NCBI GenBank assembly: GCA_017411605.1
Contig: JAFQPR010000088.1
Location: 26,459 to 90,458, forward strand
Length of the DNA stretch: 64,000 nucleotides
Direction: 5' to 3'
Source: Clostridia bacterium
GTDB taxonomy: Bacteria > Bacillota > Clostridia > Oscillospirales > CAG-272
Each line of letters opens with the position of its first letter. The first letter of the stretch is position 1. The translations under genes were made by a program, and so were the position numbers. The notes beneath the pieces were generated by a model, which had not been told where the DNA came from, searched no databases, and was given only the letters and a program-made list of their open reading frames with translations. Below are positions 9,159-19,398 of this stretch, piece after piece.

Positions 9159-11168
9159 TTATTTTTTATTTGTGTCTTTTGTATCAAGAAATTGATCGAT
9201 ACTGTCCTTAAGAGTGTCAAGTACGCTGATAACGGAATCGGATCTTATCTGCGCTCCAGCTATATCAAAGTGACCGCCTCCGTGAAGCTTTTCAAGAATG
9301 ATCTGAACGTTTATTCTTCCGTTTGAACGTCCGGATATGTGTATCTGCTCACCGATTTTAACAAGAGCAAACGCCGCTTCTATATCCTTAAGCGTCAGCA
9401 TCTTATCTGCCGCCTTTGATGCGACCACACGGTAGGAATCGTCCGTTTCGCCCTCACAACTTGAAATAGCGATATTGTCGCGGTAAACCGTAATAGAAGT
9501 ATGGAATCTCGACTCTTTTGCCAGATCATCCGGTGACGTTTTAAATAAGTCGTAAACGTCTGTAGGGTTAGCTCCCGCGCCGCGCAGATACTGTGCTGCA
9601 CTGAAGGTTCTCGTTCCCGTATTTCTTGTAAACTGCTTTGTATCAAGAAGTATACCGGAAAGAAGCAAGTCTGCCTCTTCTTTGAGCAGATTTCCCGACA
9701 TTGATGAAACCTCAAGCATTTCCGCAAGCAATTCACATGTACTGGATGCCGAAGGCTCAATATATGAAAGAACAACGCTTTCATGCATAACGTCGATCTT
9801 TCTGTGGTGGTCAATTATAACAACCTTATTTGCTCTCTTGGAAATATCCGAGAACTGCGATCTTTCAAAATTGTTATGATCTACAAGAATTACGAGAGTA
9901 TCCGGACTTATAAGGTCGAGAGCCTCGGCACTGTCAACAAACATACGGTTGTAATTCTCGTTCATCTGCATGATATCAATACAAGGCTGCAAATTAGCAT
10001 CTCTCATATCTACTGCGATGTTAACCTTTATTCCGAGTTGCATAGCAAGTCTTGCAGCGCCAACAGACGCGCCTATCGAATCGAAATCACCGTATCTGTG
10101 TCCCATTATGATTACGTTGTCTGAACGGGAAATAACAGCAGAAAGCTGATTGGCAAAGGTTCTTGAACGAACGTTTGAGCGCTTATAAAGCGATTTTGTT
10201 CGTCCGCCGTAATACTCGATAGAATCCTCCGCTTTATAAACAACTTGGTCACCACCGCGCTGCAAAGCAAGATCTATAGCTTCTCTGGCGCCTTTTTCTC
10301 TTTCAGCAAGTGTACCGACTGCCTTGGAAACACCGATTGAAGCGGTGATCGAAACGCCGTCTCCGACACGACTGTCTCTAATTTTATCAAGTATTTCAAA
10401 TCTGTTAGCTATGCATTCGTCAAGCTTTGAAGAATCGAATAGCATAATGTATTTATCATTGTCATAAGACTTTACAACGCCGTTCATGGACGCTGCCCAT
10501 GCTTTGATGGTGTCATCAACGCTGGCAACGGCATCTTTGAATTTATCGTGAACGTATTGCAGAATATCTTCAACGTTATCAATAGCAATGTAAGCAACCG
10601 CTACTCTCTCATCCGCATATTTTCTTTGAATATCCGTAAGCTCTGTTATATCCGTAAGCCAGGCAAGATATAAGCCGTCTTCTTCGGTAGAAAGCTCAAA
10701 GCCTTCAACTTTGTATTTTCTTCCGAAAACGTTAATTGGATGCTCCAAAAGAGAGTTCTTTTCAATCTTCCCTTCTATAATCGAAACAACGTTACTTCCA
10801 ACGAAATTGCCGTGAGGATCCGCAATCGTATGCATAGCGTCGTTATACCAGAGAAGCGTTCCGTATGAATCAATAATAATCACCGGAGAGGTTGAATTTT
10901 TAAAAACGTAGCTTCCGCGTTCCTCAAACAGATCCTGAAGACCTGCCGCGGGAAGATTTTTGGTATATTTCTTATGATAAGTTGCAATAAATGCAACTAA
11001 AGCGAGATATAAGAACGAAAGCGTAACTGCCAGCAATGCAGAATCAATTTCCGAATAATCTCTTATTAAAGCGTATATAGCTATGCATATAGGACAAAGT
11101 ACAATGCTTAACGCAAGCTGCATTCTTGATGCAAAAGGAATATGTTTTCTGTTTTTATTTGAATCCAT
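9159..11168 (-). CDS. gdpP: Cyclic-di-AMP phosphodiesterase GdpP (YybT)
   Basis: 669 residues. Two N-terminal membrane helices (about 15-65) are followed by a PAS-like domain, a degenerate GGDEF domain and a DHH/DHHA1 hydrolase. The metal-binding signature is present as GHRYGDFDS (around 353-361), VDHNN and IDHH (around 450), and the C-terminal GGGHFDIAGAQ is the DHHA1 motif. Family knowledge: it hydrolyses c-di-AMP to pApA and so affects osmotic balance and cell-wall stress. The adjacent YybS-like membrane protein and L9 reproduce the yybS-yybT-rplI order of Bacillus. Confidence 0.95.
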   Translation of the reverse strand: MDSNKNRKHIPFASRMQLALSIVLCPICIAIYALIRDYSEIDSALLAVTLSFLYLALVAFIATYHKKYTKNLPAAGLQDLFEERGSYVFKNSTSPVIIIDSYGTLLWYNDAMHTIADPHGNFVGSNVVSIIEGKIEKNSLLEHPINVFGRKYKVEGFELSTEEDGLYLAWLTDITELTDIQRKYADERVAVAYIAIDNVEDILQYVHDKFKDAVASVDDTIKAWAASMNGVVKSYDNDKYIMLFDSSKLDECIANRFEILDKIRDSRVGDGVSITASIGVSKAVGTLAEREKGAREAIDLALQRGGDQVVYKAEDSIEYYGGRTKSLYKRSNVRSRTFANQLSAVISRSDNVIIMGHRYGDFDSIGASVGAARLAMQLGIKVNIAVDMRDANLQPCIDIMQMNENYNRMFVDSAEALDLISPDTLVILVDHNNFERSQFSDISKRANKVVIIDHHRKIDVMHESVVLSYIEPSASSTCELLAEMLEVSSMSGNLLKEEADLLLSGILLDTKQFTRNTGTRTFSAAQYLRGAGANPTDVYDLFKTSPDDLAKESRFHTSITVYRDNIAISSCEGETDDSYRVVASKAADKMLTLKDIEAAFALVKIGEQIHISGRSNGRINVQIILEKLHGGGHFDIAGAQIRSDSVISVLDTLKDSIDQFLDTKDTNKK

Positions 11169-11199
11169 TGTAGCTCCTTATGCCAAATTAGGCAATTTA

Positions 11200-12183
11200 T
11201 CATTCTTCGTCTATAGGTTTTAAGCTTCTGTTCGTTCCAATCGTTATCCACACGCCAAGGAAGGATAATAGTTGAAGAGCGACAACGTTTAAAACCAAAA
11301 TTCCTGCCACAAGAAAAGTAAGAACGGTTGATCTTCTACCTGATATCTTTGCAATCGCAAGAACGTATTGGACGCCCATATAAGCGAAAACGATCATAAA
11401 GATCTGGCAAACGTTTATTATTGCAAGATCAACGATATCGGTAGATCCAATTAAAGCGGAAAGAATAGCTAATACTATATAAATGTAAGCTACCGCGTTG
11501 GACGGTAAAAAATGAGCAAAGGTCTTTAAAATGCCGTGCTTTGAATAACGCAGAATTAAAAAAGCGAAGATTTTAATTACAATACCCGCTGAAATAAAGC
11601 CGTATATTCCAATAATGCTTACCGCAAGCTTCGAAATACCGTCGATAAGCTCAGCAACAATCTCCTTGGTAAACGGTTTATCGATACTTCCGTCCCTGTT
11701 CGTCACAGTATAATTTGTAGCAAAATCAATTATCTTGGCTTTAAGGGCAGTATAATACGTTGAATAATAATCGGTAACAGCATCGAGCGCGAAGCTGCCG
11801 CATTTCATTGCGCCGGAAATGTAAAGCGAAACTATGAGCATTAAAGAAATCGCAAAGGTCAAATAAAATGCACAGTTAGCTTTTGACCTTGAATAGCGGT
11901 AACACAATGCAAGAATTGCTGCGAATGCAATGTATTGAACAGTAATAAGTGCGAAAGCTCCAAAGCTCAAAACCGCACATATCACGGGAATTATCGGTAC
12001 TATATAAGATAAAACTCTTTTTTTAGGTTTCTCAAAAATAAACAATGCAGCTAAAAATGAAACAGCAAACGGAAGAAAAATTTCACCTAAAAAGCAGAAA
12101 CAAAAACCGAATAAAAGAGTCAGAACCGATAAGAAGAGCATAACCTTTGAGTAGGTTTGCGAACTTTTTATTTCTCTGATCAT
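11200..12183 (-). CDS. YybS-like DUF2232 membrane protein
   Basis: 327 residues with about eight hydrophobic segments, no recognisable catalytic motif and a charged C-terminus (SLKPIDEE). The call rests on topology and on its place directly upstream of gdpP-rplI-dnaB, as for Bacillus yybS (DUF2232). The ATG at 12183 follows TTGGAG. A longer open frame to 12237 is rejected because it would run through the -10 box of the promoter at 12228-12256. Function is unknown; co-transcription suggests a link to c-di-AMP signalling or membrane biology. Confidence 0.8.
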   Translation of the reverse strand: MIREIKSSQTYSKVMLFLSVLTLLFGFCFCFLGEIFLPFAVSFLAALFIFEKPKKRVLSYIVPIIPVICAVLSFGAFALITVQYIAFAAILALCYRYSRSKANCAFYLTFAISLMLIVSLYISGAMKCGSFALDAVTDYYSTYYTALKAKIIDFATNYTVTNRDGSIDKPFTKEIVAELIDGISKLAVSIIGIYGFISAGIVIKIFAFLILRYSKHGILKTFAHFLPSNAVAYIYIVLAILSALIGSTDIVDLAIINVCQIFMIVFAYMGVQYVLAIAKISGRRSTVLTFLVAGILVLNVVALQLLSFLGVWITIGTNRSLKPIDEE

Positions 12184-12227
12184 TAAAATTACTCCAAAAT
12201 AATAAAAATATATAATTATACCATTAC

Positions 12228-12256
12228 AGTATAACACAAAGTCCTCGAATTGTAAA
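12228..12256 (-). promoter_or_regulatory. Sigma-A promoter of the yybS-gdpP-rplI-dnaB-tilS-ftsH operon
   Basis: On the minus strand TTTACA (12256-12251) and TATACT (12233-12228) are separated by 17 bp. It lies 45 bp upstream of the yybS-like start. Confidence 0.75.
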
Positions 12257-12346
12257 GAAGAAAAACTAATTTTATTAAAATTATAAATAAATTTTACATT
12301 ACATTTATAATTTTTTAAATATGATGGAGATTTTCTTGCTTAGTTA

Positions 12347-12375
12347 TTGAAAAAAACAAAAAAATGTAGTAAAAT
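12347..12375 (+). promoter_or_regulatory. Sigma-A promoter of recG
   Basis: TTGAAA (12347-12352), 17-bp spacer, TAAAAT (12370-12375). It is divergent from the yybS promoter, with the recG ribosome binding site GAAAGGAG about 20 bp downstream. Confidence 0.65.
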
Positions 12376-12408
12376 AAAATGAAAAACCACCGAAAGGAGC
12401 GTTAGAAT

Positions 12409-14550
12409 ATGAATTATATCGAAACATCGGTAAAGAATATCAAAGACGTCGGTGAATCCAGAGCAAAACAACTAGCGAAGCTGGGTATTTTAACGCTCGA
12501 GGATCTTATATACTTTTTCCCACGAGCATATGAAAAGCGAGGAGATGTGCATCTGCTCAGAAATTCTCCGCTTGATTCACCATGCTCTACTATTTTAACC
12601 GTAGGAACATCCGTTAAGAACTCAAGAATAAGAAATAACCTTACCATCTCGAAATTCAGAGCATTTGACGAGAGCGGTGCGGTTGAGATCGTATTTTTTA
12701 ATTCGCCTTTTGTTAAGGATGTTTTTTCGGTAGGTGCTTCCTTCAGGTTTTACGGAAAGCTTATTTATTCAAAAAAGCAACTTCAGATGATAAGTCCCAA
12801 ATACGAGCCGTTCGTTGAATCGAAGCCCCTACCCGACTTCGTCCCGATTTATCACCTGACCGAGGGATTGTCTTCCAAAATAATGGATAAGCTGATTCTT
12901 TCCGTAATTGATGAAGCTGTATCGAGGATATCCGATCCGTTGCCGGAGCATATCCGGGTTGCAGCGGAGCTTCCCTCGCTTTCCTACGCTATAACAAATG
13001 CCCATTTTCCTAAGGACGAAGAAGCCTTATCAAAATCGTTATCAAGACTTGCCTTTGATGAAATGCTTCTTTTCGGACTTGCAATTTCGATACAGTCAAG
13101 GCATAAGAAAAAAGGAGACGGAATTCCCTTTTCCCCATGTTCTCTAAAACCCTTGACGGACATATTACCTTATGAACTCACGGGTGACCAAAAAAAAGCC
13201 ATTAACGATATATATCGTGATACCGTTATCAAAGATAAAAACGGTAAGGTTTCTCCTATGGCGCGTATTCTTGTCGGAGACGTTGGCTCAGGTAAAACGA
13301 TCTGCGCAGTAGCAGCTATGTATATCGCTGTAAAATCAGGCTACCAATCAGCTCTCATGGTTCCGACTGAAATACTTGCAAGACAGCATTATGATGATAT
13401 TAAAAAGCTATTCGATAAGCTCGGCATTACTGTTGACTTGCTTCTCGGCAGCACTTCACAAAAAGAGAAAAAACGTATTTATTCATCACTTATCACGGGT
13501 GAAACAAACGTAATAATAGGAACTCACGCACTTATTTCGGATAAGGTTGAGTTTTCCAATCTCGGTTTGGTTATAACCGATGAGCAGCATCGGTTTGGTG
13601 TAGCGCAAAGATCGAGATTAAAGAAAAAATCAGAGATTGCGCATATGCTCGTTATGAGTGCGACACCGATTCCGCGCACGCTGGCATTAACTATGTACGG
13701 GGATCTGGATATTTCAAGGATAGTTGAGATGCCTCGCGGGAGAATGCGTGTTGATACCTTTGCGGTCGATGAATCGTATAGGGACAGATTGAACGATTTT
13801 ATCAAAAAGCAAGTTGCTCTCGGCGGTCAGTGTTACATCGTATGCCCATCAATAGAGGCAAAAGAAGATGATGACTCGGAAGTATACTATATGCCCGAAT
13901 CGGTCAGCAATCCTTTTGCGAATGACAAAATGCCGCTAAAAAATGCGGTTGAATATGCCGAAAATTTAAAGCAAAAGCTCCCGGGTGTCAGAATCGATTA
14001 TCTTCACGGTAAAATGAAACCCGCCGAAAAGGATGATATAATGAGCAAGTTTTCGTCAGGTGAAATTGACGTTCTTGTTTCGACAACCGTCATTGAGGTC
14101 GGTATCAACGTTCCAAATGCATCCTTAATGGTTGTAGAGAATGCCGAGAGATTTGGTTTATCGCAATTGCATCAGCTTCGCGGCCGTGTAGGAAGAGGAC
14201 AAAGAAAATCCTATTGCGTACTTGTGTCCGATCTTAAAACAGAAAAAGCACAAGCGCGTCTTAATATTATGAAAACTACTTACGATGGATATGAGATTGC
14301 AGATAAAGATTTAGCATTAAGAGGACCTGGAGATTTCTTTTCTGCAAATTCGGATGTTAACTTTAGGCAGAGTGGTGGATTTGAATTTAAATTTGCAAAA
14401 CTCTGCGATGATAAAGACCTTTTTACAAAAGCGTTTGAATATGCAAAAGCGATATCCGCATCCGATCCCGAGCTTATGCTTGACGAGCATTTGGGATTAA
14501 GGAAAAAACTTGGAGATCTGATAATCCAGAACTCTGACAATATATCATAA
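12409..14550 (+). CDS. recG: ATP-dependent DNA helicase RecG
   Basis: 713 residues. It has an N-terminal helix-hairpin-helix/wedge region (VKNIKDVGESRAKQLAKLGI), an OB-fold wedge, and superfamily 2 helicase motifs: LTGDQKKAI, Walker A GDVGSGKT (about 290-297), DEQH (about 389-392), SATPIPRTL and LRGRVGRG. RecG remodels stalled forks and Holliday junctions. It lies 22 bp upstream of rarA, another fork-processing gene, forming a repair pair. Confidence 0.97.
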   Translation: MNYIETSVKNIKDVGESRAKQLAKLGILTLEDLIYFFPRAYEKRGDVHLLRNSPLDSPCSTILTVGTSVKNSRIRNNLTISKFRAFDESGAVEIVFFNSPFVKDVFSVGASFRFYGKLIYSKKQLQMISPKYEPFVESKPLPDFVPIYHLTEGLSSKIMDKLILSVIDEAVSRISDPLPEHIRVAAELPSLSYAITNAHFPKDEEALSKSLSRLAFDEMLLFGLAISIQSRHKKKGDGIPFSPCSLKPLTDILPYELTGDQKKAINDIYRDTVIKDKNGKVSPMARILVGDVGSGKTICAVAAMYIAVKSGYQSALMVPTEILARQHYDDIKKLFDKLGITVDLLLGSTSQKEKKRIYSSLITGETNVIIGTHALISDKVEFSNLGLVITDEQHRFGVAQRSRLKKKSEIAHMLVMSATPIPRTLALTMYGDLDISRIVEMPRGRMRVDTFAVDESYRDRLNDFIKKQVALGGQCYIVCPSIEAKEDDDSEVYYMPESVSNPFANDKMPLKNAVEYAENLKQKLPGVRIDYLHGKMKPAEKDDIMSKFSSGEIDVLVSTTVIEVGINVPNASLMVVENAERFGLSQLHQLRGRVGRGQRKSYCVLVSDLKTEKAQARLNIMKTTYDGYEIADKDLALRGPGDFFSANSDVNFRQSGGFEFKFAKLCDDKDLFTKAFEYAKAISASDPELMLDEHLGLRKKLGDLIIQNSDNIS

Positions 14551-14572
14551 TTATTTATTGAAAGGCTAAAAA

Positions 14573-15802
14573 ATGGCAAATCAATCTTTAGCGGACAAGC
14601 TTCGTCCGACTTCATTTGACGAAATAGCAGGTCAAACTCATCTCGTCGGAAAAAACGGAATAGTCAGAAAGCTTGTTGAAAACGGAAGAATTCCCAATAT
14701 GATTTTTTACGGGCCTCCGGGCGTAGGAAAGACCACGGTAGCAAATATAATCGCAAAAGCTTCCGATATGCAGCTTTATAAATTAAACGCTACGACTGCA
14801 ACTCTTGCGGATATTAAAGAGGTTATTGCATCGAGCGAGAATATGTTTTCATCAAACGGAACGCTTCTCTACCTCGATGAGATACAATATTTTAACAGAA
14901 AGCAGCAACAATCCTTGCTTGAATTTCTTGAAAACGGCAAAATTACCTTGATTGCTTCCACAACAGAAAACCCATACTACTGTATTTATAAAGCTATTAT
15001 CTCACGTTCTTCCGTATTTGAATTTAAATCAGTGGTCGGTTCCGATTGCGTTCCTACACTCAAAAGAGCCATTTCTGTTCTTAATTCCGAATTTGGAACT
15101 AATAAAACGGTTGAGGATTCCGTACTTCTTGGCATAGCGAATTCTTGCGGCGGCGACGTAAGAATGAGTATCGGTATACTCGAAAATGCTTTTTATATTG
15201 CGGGAGATAAAATTACCGAAGAAAACGCAGCGGAACTCAAACCTTCTGCAGTTGGTCACTTTGACCGTGACGGTGACGTGCATTACGATCTTTTGTCTTG
15301 CTTACAAAAATCTATCCGAGGCTCCGATCCCGATGCGGCGGTATTTTATCTTGCCAAGCTTCTTGCAATGGGTGACATTATATCCGTTTCAAGAAGACTT
15401 CAGGTTATTGCCAGTGAAGATATCGGATGCGCTTATCCCCTTGCAGGAGTTATAACTCATTCTCTCACTGAAAGTGCAAAGGAAATTGGGCTTCCCGAAG
15501 CTGCAATTCCTCTTGCCAATGCGGTTTGTATTCTTGCCACTGCACCAAAATCGAATTCTTCATATCTGGCATATCATCTCGCTTGCGAGGATATGAACCG
15601 CGGACTTGGTGTTGAGATACCAGAGCATTTGCAGAGTCCTCTGTTTAAAGGGTATAAGTACCCTCACGATTATGAGAACCACTATATAAAGCAGGATTAT
15701 TTACCTAAGGATCTTGTCGGAAGAAAATATTATACGTTTGGAAATAATAAAACAGAACAAGCCGCAAAGGCTTATTTTGATTTCATTACTTCAAAAAAAT
15801 AA
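14573..15802 (+). CDS. rarA: Replication-associated recombination protein RarA (MgsA) AAA ATPase
   Basis: 409 residues with the N-terminus LADKLRPTSFDEIAGQ, Walker A GPPGVGKT (about 47-54), Walker B LLYLDEIQ with the following FNRKQQ, and the C-terminal MgsA tetramerisation domain (LLAMGDIISVSRRLQVIASED). RarA acts at stalled or gapped forks. A GAAAGG site precedes the ATG. It is co-transcribed with recG. Confidence 0.95.
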   Translation: MANQSLADKLRPTSFDEIAGQTHLVGKNGIVRKLVENGRIPNMIFYGPPGVGKTTVANIIAKASDMQLYKLNATTATLADIKEVIASSENMFSSNGTLLYLDEIQYFNRKQQQSLLEFLENGKITLIASTTENPYYCIYKAIISRSSVFEFKSVVGSDCVPTLKRAISVLNSEFGTNKTVEDSVLLGIANSCGGDVRMSIGILENAFYIAGDKITEENAAELKPSAVGHFDRDGDVHYDLLSCLQKSIRGSDPDAAVFYLAKLLAMGDIISVSRRLQVIASEDIGCAYPLAGVITHSLTESAKEIGLPEAAIPLANAVCILATAPKSNSSYLAYHLACEDMNRGLGVEIPEHLQSPLFKGYKYPHDYENHYIKQDYLPKDLVGRKYYTFGNNKTEQAAKAYFDFITSKK

Positions 15803-15829
15803 GGTATTTACGTATAAAAACGTGTTATC

Positions 15830-15858
15830 TTGACAAAATCAGCTTTATATGATATACT
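15830..15858 (+). promoter_or_regulatory. Sigma-A promoter of the lipid kinase-comEC pair
   Basis: A consensus TTGACA (15830-15835), a 17-bp spacer and TATACT (15853-15858), 35 bp before the ATG at 15894. It separates this pair from recG-rarA. Confidence 0.8.
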
Positions 15859-15893
15859 ATATCTTGTTATAAACTATCCTATGGAGAATACAT

Positions 15894-16859
15894 ATGGTTT
15901 ATCATTTTATTCTTAATCCCATGTCGGGAAAGAATCTGAAAAAGGCAAAAAAATCTGTAAAAGCTATGACGGATAAGATTCGTTCTGCGTGTCAGAAGCG
16001 TCAGCTAAGTTACAGAATTTATTATACAACAAGCGTCGGTGATGCAACAGATTACGTAACCTCTATGGTGAATAGCTCTCAAGATAGGCAGCGTTTTATC
16101 TGCGTTGGCGGTGACGGTACTATCAATGAGATCGTTAACAGCGCTCCTGCTTCGCCAAACGTCGAATTCGGCGTTATTCCCCACGGCTCGGGTAATGATT
16201 TCGTTAAAAACTTTACTCACACAGAGCTTTTCGCCGATATAGATGCTCAAATAGACGGAGAGCCAGTTTCTCTTGATCTCATTAAGTGTAATGATATGTA
16301 TTGTGCAAATATGATAAATATCGGATTTGACTGCTCTGTTGTTAAAGAAGCTAATAGGCTCAAAAAAATGAAGCTCGTTACCCCGGGGCTCTCTTATATC
16401 GGCGGAGTTGTTGTTGCTTTGTTTAAAAAATACGGTACAAAAATGCGACTTATATTTGATGATGGCGATATTATAGATTCCACCCTATTACTTACAGCTA
16501 TCGGTAACGGAAAGTTCTGCGGAGGCGGTTTTGATGCTGCTCCCGAGGCTCTCCTTAATGACGGTCTTATGGATATTGCAATTATTAAAAAAGTCTCAAG
16601 ATTAACCTTTATCGGTCTTGTGGGATCGTATAAAAAAGGCACATATCTTACTAATAAAAAGGCTCAAAAGTATATTAAATACAAACGTGTATCTCATTTT
16701 AAAATGGAGTTTAACGATCCTATTCCGATTTGTATTGACGGCGAGATAAAAGGTGCTAAAAACATTGATTTTTCCATTGTAAGAAACGCATTCAATTTTG
16801 TTATCCCGAAGGGAAGCTCAATGCGCTTTTCAAACGAAGGTACAGGCACTCAATCGTGA
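15894..16859 (+). CDS. Diacylglycerol kinase family lipid kinase (YegS/DgkB type)
   Basis: 321 residues. The N-terminus FILNPMSGKN, the nucleotide-binding CVGGDGTINEIVN (GGDGT about 72-76) and IPHGSGNDFVKNF are diagnostic of the DAGK catalytic domain. GNGKFCGGGF and the C-terminal ICIDGEI complete the fold. Members phosphorylate diacylglycerol, sphingoid or similar lipids; the substrate here cannot be set from sequence. Its stop codon overlaps the comEC start (GTGA), so the two are translationally coupled although functionally unrelated. Confidence 0.92.
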   Translation: MVYHFILNPMSGKNLKKAKKSVKAMTDKIRSACQKRQLSYRIYYTTSVGDATDYVTSMVNSSQDRQRFICVGGDGTINEIVNSAPASPNVEFGVIPHGSGNDFVKNFTHTELFADIDAQIDGEPVSLDLIKCNDMYCANMINIGFDCSVVKEANRLKKMKLVTPGLSYIGGVVVALFKKYGTKMRLIFDDGDIIDSTLLLTAIGNGKFCGGGFDAAPEALLNDGLMDIAIIKKVSRLTFIGLVGSYKKGTYLTNKKAQKYIKYKRVSHFKMEFNDPIPICIDGEIKGAKNIDFSIVRNAFNFVIPKGSSMRFSNEGTGTQS

Positions 16860-19066
16860 GCATATTTTATAAAAGACCGCTCGGACTAATACTTTGTATT
16901 ATGCTGAGCGGATTTTCTGTTTTTGCGCTTTTATCGGACGCTCTCGCGCTTTGCGCAATCATTTTTGCCGTTATACTTTGTCTTATAAGCCTTTTTCCAA
17001 AGCCTTTCAAAGGTATTATAGCTAAAATTTCTTGCTTTTCCCTACTCTTTTCATTTTTATTATCTTTCTTCTATTTTAATTACGTATTTTATCCCGTTCA
17101 AGATACGGAAAGCGAAGTTACCGTGATTGCTAAAGTAGAAGGTGTTGATAAAAAGAATGATAATTTATCTATTTTAGATATTAACGTTCTTGAGATTGAT
17201 AACAAGAATGTTGATTATAAGTTTAAAATGAATCTTTTTGGTGCTCATGAGAACATCGCAATTGGAACTGTTATATCATTTGAAACTTTAATTGAAGAGT
17301 TTGAGTCCGACGGTGATTTCAATTTTAAAACCTTCTATGCTTCAAGAGGATTTTCCGCGACGTGCAGTACGTCAAGGATTAATGTTGTTCGAGTAGAAGA
17401 TCCGCATTTTTTACATCGTTTTTCGATAGTAAGAAAAAATATTTTCGAGCGAGCTTCAAATTTATCAAACAGCTTTGCGGGCTCCTTGTTTGGCGCTTTA
17501 CTTCTTGGAGAAAAGGATGCTCTCGACGGTCAGCTATTGCTCGATTTTCAACGCCTTGGAATTTCGCATATACTTGCTCTGTCAGGTATGCACGTTGCTA
17601 TTCTTATGGGTGCACTTGATAGATTGCTTTACATCATAAAAATCAGGAAAAACATAAGAATAATCCTTGGATGTATCGCATCATTTGTTTTTATGATGCT
17701 TACGGGCTTTCCTCTTTCGGTTACAAGAGCAGGTCTTATGCTTATAATATCATCCGTATTATTTTTAATTACCGGTTCTAAAGACAGTATTACGTCTTTG
17801 TTTGTTGCAGCTACGGTTATTTTCTTATTTAATCCATATGCTGCGCTTGATCTTGGATTGTGGCTATCAATTTTAGCAACGCTCGGCATACTCTCGGCAA
17901 GCGACTTGATCAACGAAAAATACAGCGACGAAAAAGGACTCAAAAGAGTCTGGAGATATACGTACACCTCGATATTGTTTTCGCTGTTTGCTTTATGCGC
18001 CTCGACCGCTCTTTCAGCACTTTCCTTTAACGGAACGTCGGTTATATCGATTATTTCTACGTTGATTTTTTCTATTTTAACCGAAGCATTCGTTTATTTG
18101 GGAATTATTGTTTTATTACTTGGCAATCTTCTTCCGCTCGGCAATCTGCTTATAACCTTTTCAAGCTTCATTTCCGTGCTTGCATCAAAAATTTCAGATA
18201 TGCCGATGATATTCGGGTCGCTTGAATTTCTGATTGTAAAGATAGGTTTTGTTCTTCTTTTCGTTTTATTTATGCTGTTTCTTATGCTGAATATTAAAAG
18301 CAAGAAGAAATTTGTATCAGTAATTGCTTTGTGCTATGTTTTAATGTCGGTGTTAACCGTTAGCTTGACGGAGATTTCGAAACAAGACGATAAATTTACA
18401 GCAGTAAGTGATAAAAGTGATAGAATAATTATCAGAACAGACGGGAATACATTACTCTTCGATGCTTCGTTGCATACGAGAACAGAGGCATATTTCAGCA
18501 ATAGTGTTTTGAGTGACGAAAAGATTACCGAGCTTGATTATTATATGGTTGCGAATTATTCAAACTATCTTTCCGATTCACTCGATATTGTTTTAAGAAA
18601 TACTATGGTAAAAAACGTATTGCTTCCAATACCCCAAAATGGCGACGAAGAGCAGATCGCTATTGACTGTTTTAAAGCTATCAATAAATATCGGACAACA
18701 CCCTTATTCTACTACGATGATCAAATAACAATAGTCGGAGAATATGAAATTCTTGTACCGTATAGGGCGTATTGCGATAATTCCTTCGCTTTTACCTTTA
18801 AAAACGGTGATAAGATATTTAGTTATCTATCGTCAGGAATACTCGAAAATACACCGTTTGCCGAAGAATTGCTTTACGTTAGCGAGAAGATAATTTTCGG
18901 TGATTACGGCACAGCCTATACTTACGAATATGTACTTGACGAATTTGATAATAAACTGACTGAGGTCGTTATTTTTGACAGTAAAATATCTTTTGATCTT
19001 AATTATATTGAACACGACCCGCCGAATATAATAGAATCAAAGCGCAAGGTTATACTTTATGATTAA
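16856..19066 (+). CDS. comEC: ComEC/Rec2-family DNA uptake channel protein with decayed C-terminal hydrolase domain
   Basis: 736 residues from a GTG that overlaps the previous stop. Two or three N-terminal helices and a DUF4131-like soluble region (about 80-175) lead to the Competence domain with LGISHILALSGMHVAILMG (about 235-253) and many membrane helices to about residue 510. ComEC forms the inner-membrane channel for transforming DNA. The C-terminal part (about 515-736) sits where a metallo-beta-lactamase-like domain is usual, but the HxHxDH metal site is absent: the corresponding stretch reads YYMVANYSNYLSDSLD. The domain may be structural or decayed; no frameshift is visible. Confidence 0.9.
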   Translation: MSIFYKRPLGLILCIMLSGFSVFALLSDALALCAIIFAVILCLISLFPKPFKGIIAKISCFSLLFSFLLSFFYFNYVFYPVQDTESEVTVIAKVEGVDKKNDNLSILDINVLEIDNKNVDYKFKMNLFGAHENIAIGTVISFETLIEEFESDGDFNFKTFYASRGFSATCSTSRINVVRVEDPHFLHRFSIVRKNIFERASNLSNSFAGSLFGALLLGEKDALDGQLLLDFQRLGISHILALSGMHVAILMGALDRLLYIIKIRKNIRIILGCIASFVFMMLTGFPLSVTRAGLMLIISSVLFLITGSKDSITSLFVAATVIFLFNPYAALDLGLWLSILATLGILSASDLINEKYSDEKGLKRVWRYTYTSILFSLFALCASTALSALSFNGTSVISIISTLIFSILTEAFVYLGIIVLLLGNLLPLGNLLITFSSFISVLASKISDMPMIFGSLEFLIVKIGFVLLFVLFMLFLMLNIKSKKKFVSVIALCYVLMSVLTVSLTEISKQDDKFTAVSDKSDRIIIRTDGNTLLFDASLHTRTEAYFSNSVLSDEKITELDYYMVANYSNYLSDSLDIVLRNTMVKNVLLPIPQNGDEEQIAIDCFKAINKYRTTPLFYYDDQITIVGEYEILVPYRAYCDNSFAFTFKNGDKIFSYLSSGILENTPFAEELLYVSEKIIFGDYGTAYTYEYVLDEFDNKLTEVVIFDSKISFDLNYIEHDPPNIIESKRKVILYD

Positions 19067-19360
19067 AAGTCTATCTGATTTTATTGTTTATAGCGTCAGT
19101 TGCTAAAAAAATGAACACGGCACTATGCGTAGTGCCCTTAAGGACACTACACAGCGATATAAATCCCTTACGGGATTTGCGATATACGCTATCGCGTGCG
19201 ATATATCTTCGATGCGATATGCCCTGCGGGGCGTGAAGGTGATTTATATCATATCGCAACCGACCGCAAGGGAGGTTATATCGCTTTTGAGCGTAGCTTG
19301 CATGGCAAGCCGCGAAAACATATCGCATTTGCGAAAGCAAATATATCGCCATAAAAAAGA

Positions 19361-19380
19361 GCTTCTGTGTCCACAGAAGC
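19361..19380. repeat. Short-loop hairpin inside the MITE-like element
   Basis: GCTTCTGTG (19361-19369) pairs with CACAGAAGC (19372-19380) around two bases. It follows a run of A on the plus strand, so it would act as a terminator only for minus-strand transcripts leaving ychF. Confidence 0.6.
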
Positions 19381-19398
19381 AGTGCTTGCAAAGAAAAG

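Noticed and set aside
11200-12237. Longer start for the YybS-like protein
   Set aside because: It would begin inside the promoter -10 region; the ATG at 12183 has a proper ribosome binding site.
19154-19349. Regular short repeats taken for a CRISPR array
   Set aside because: The repeats are 7 bp, switch orientation at the centre and have no spacers of uniform length.
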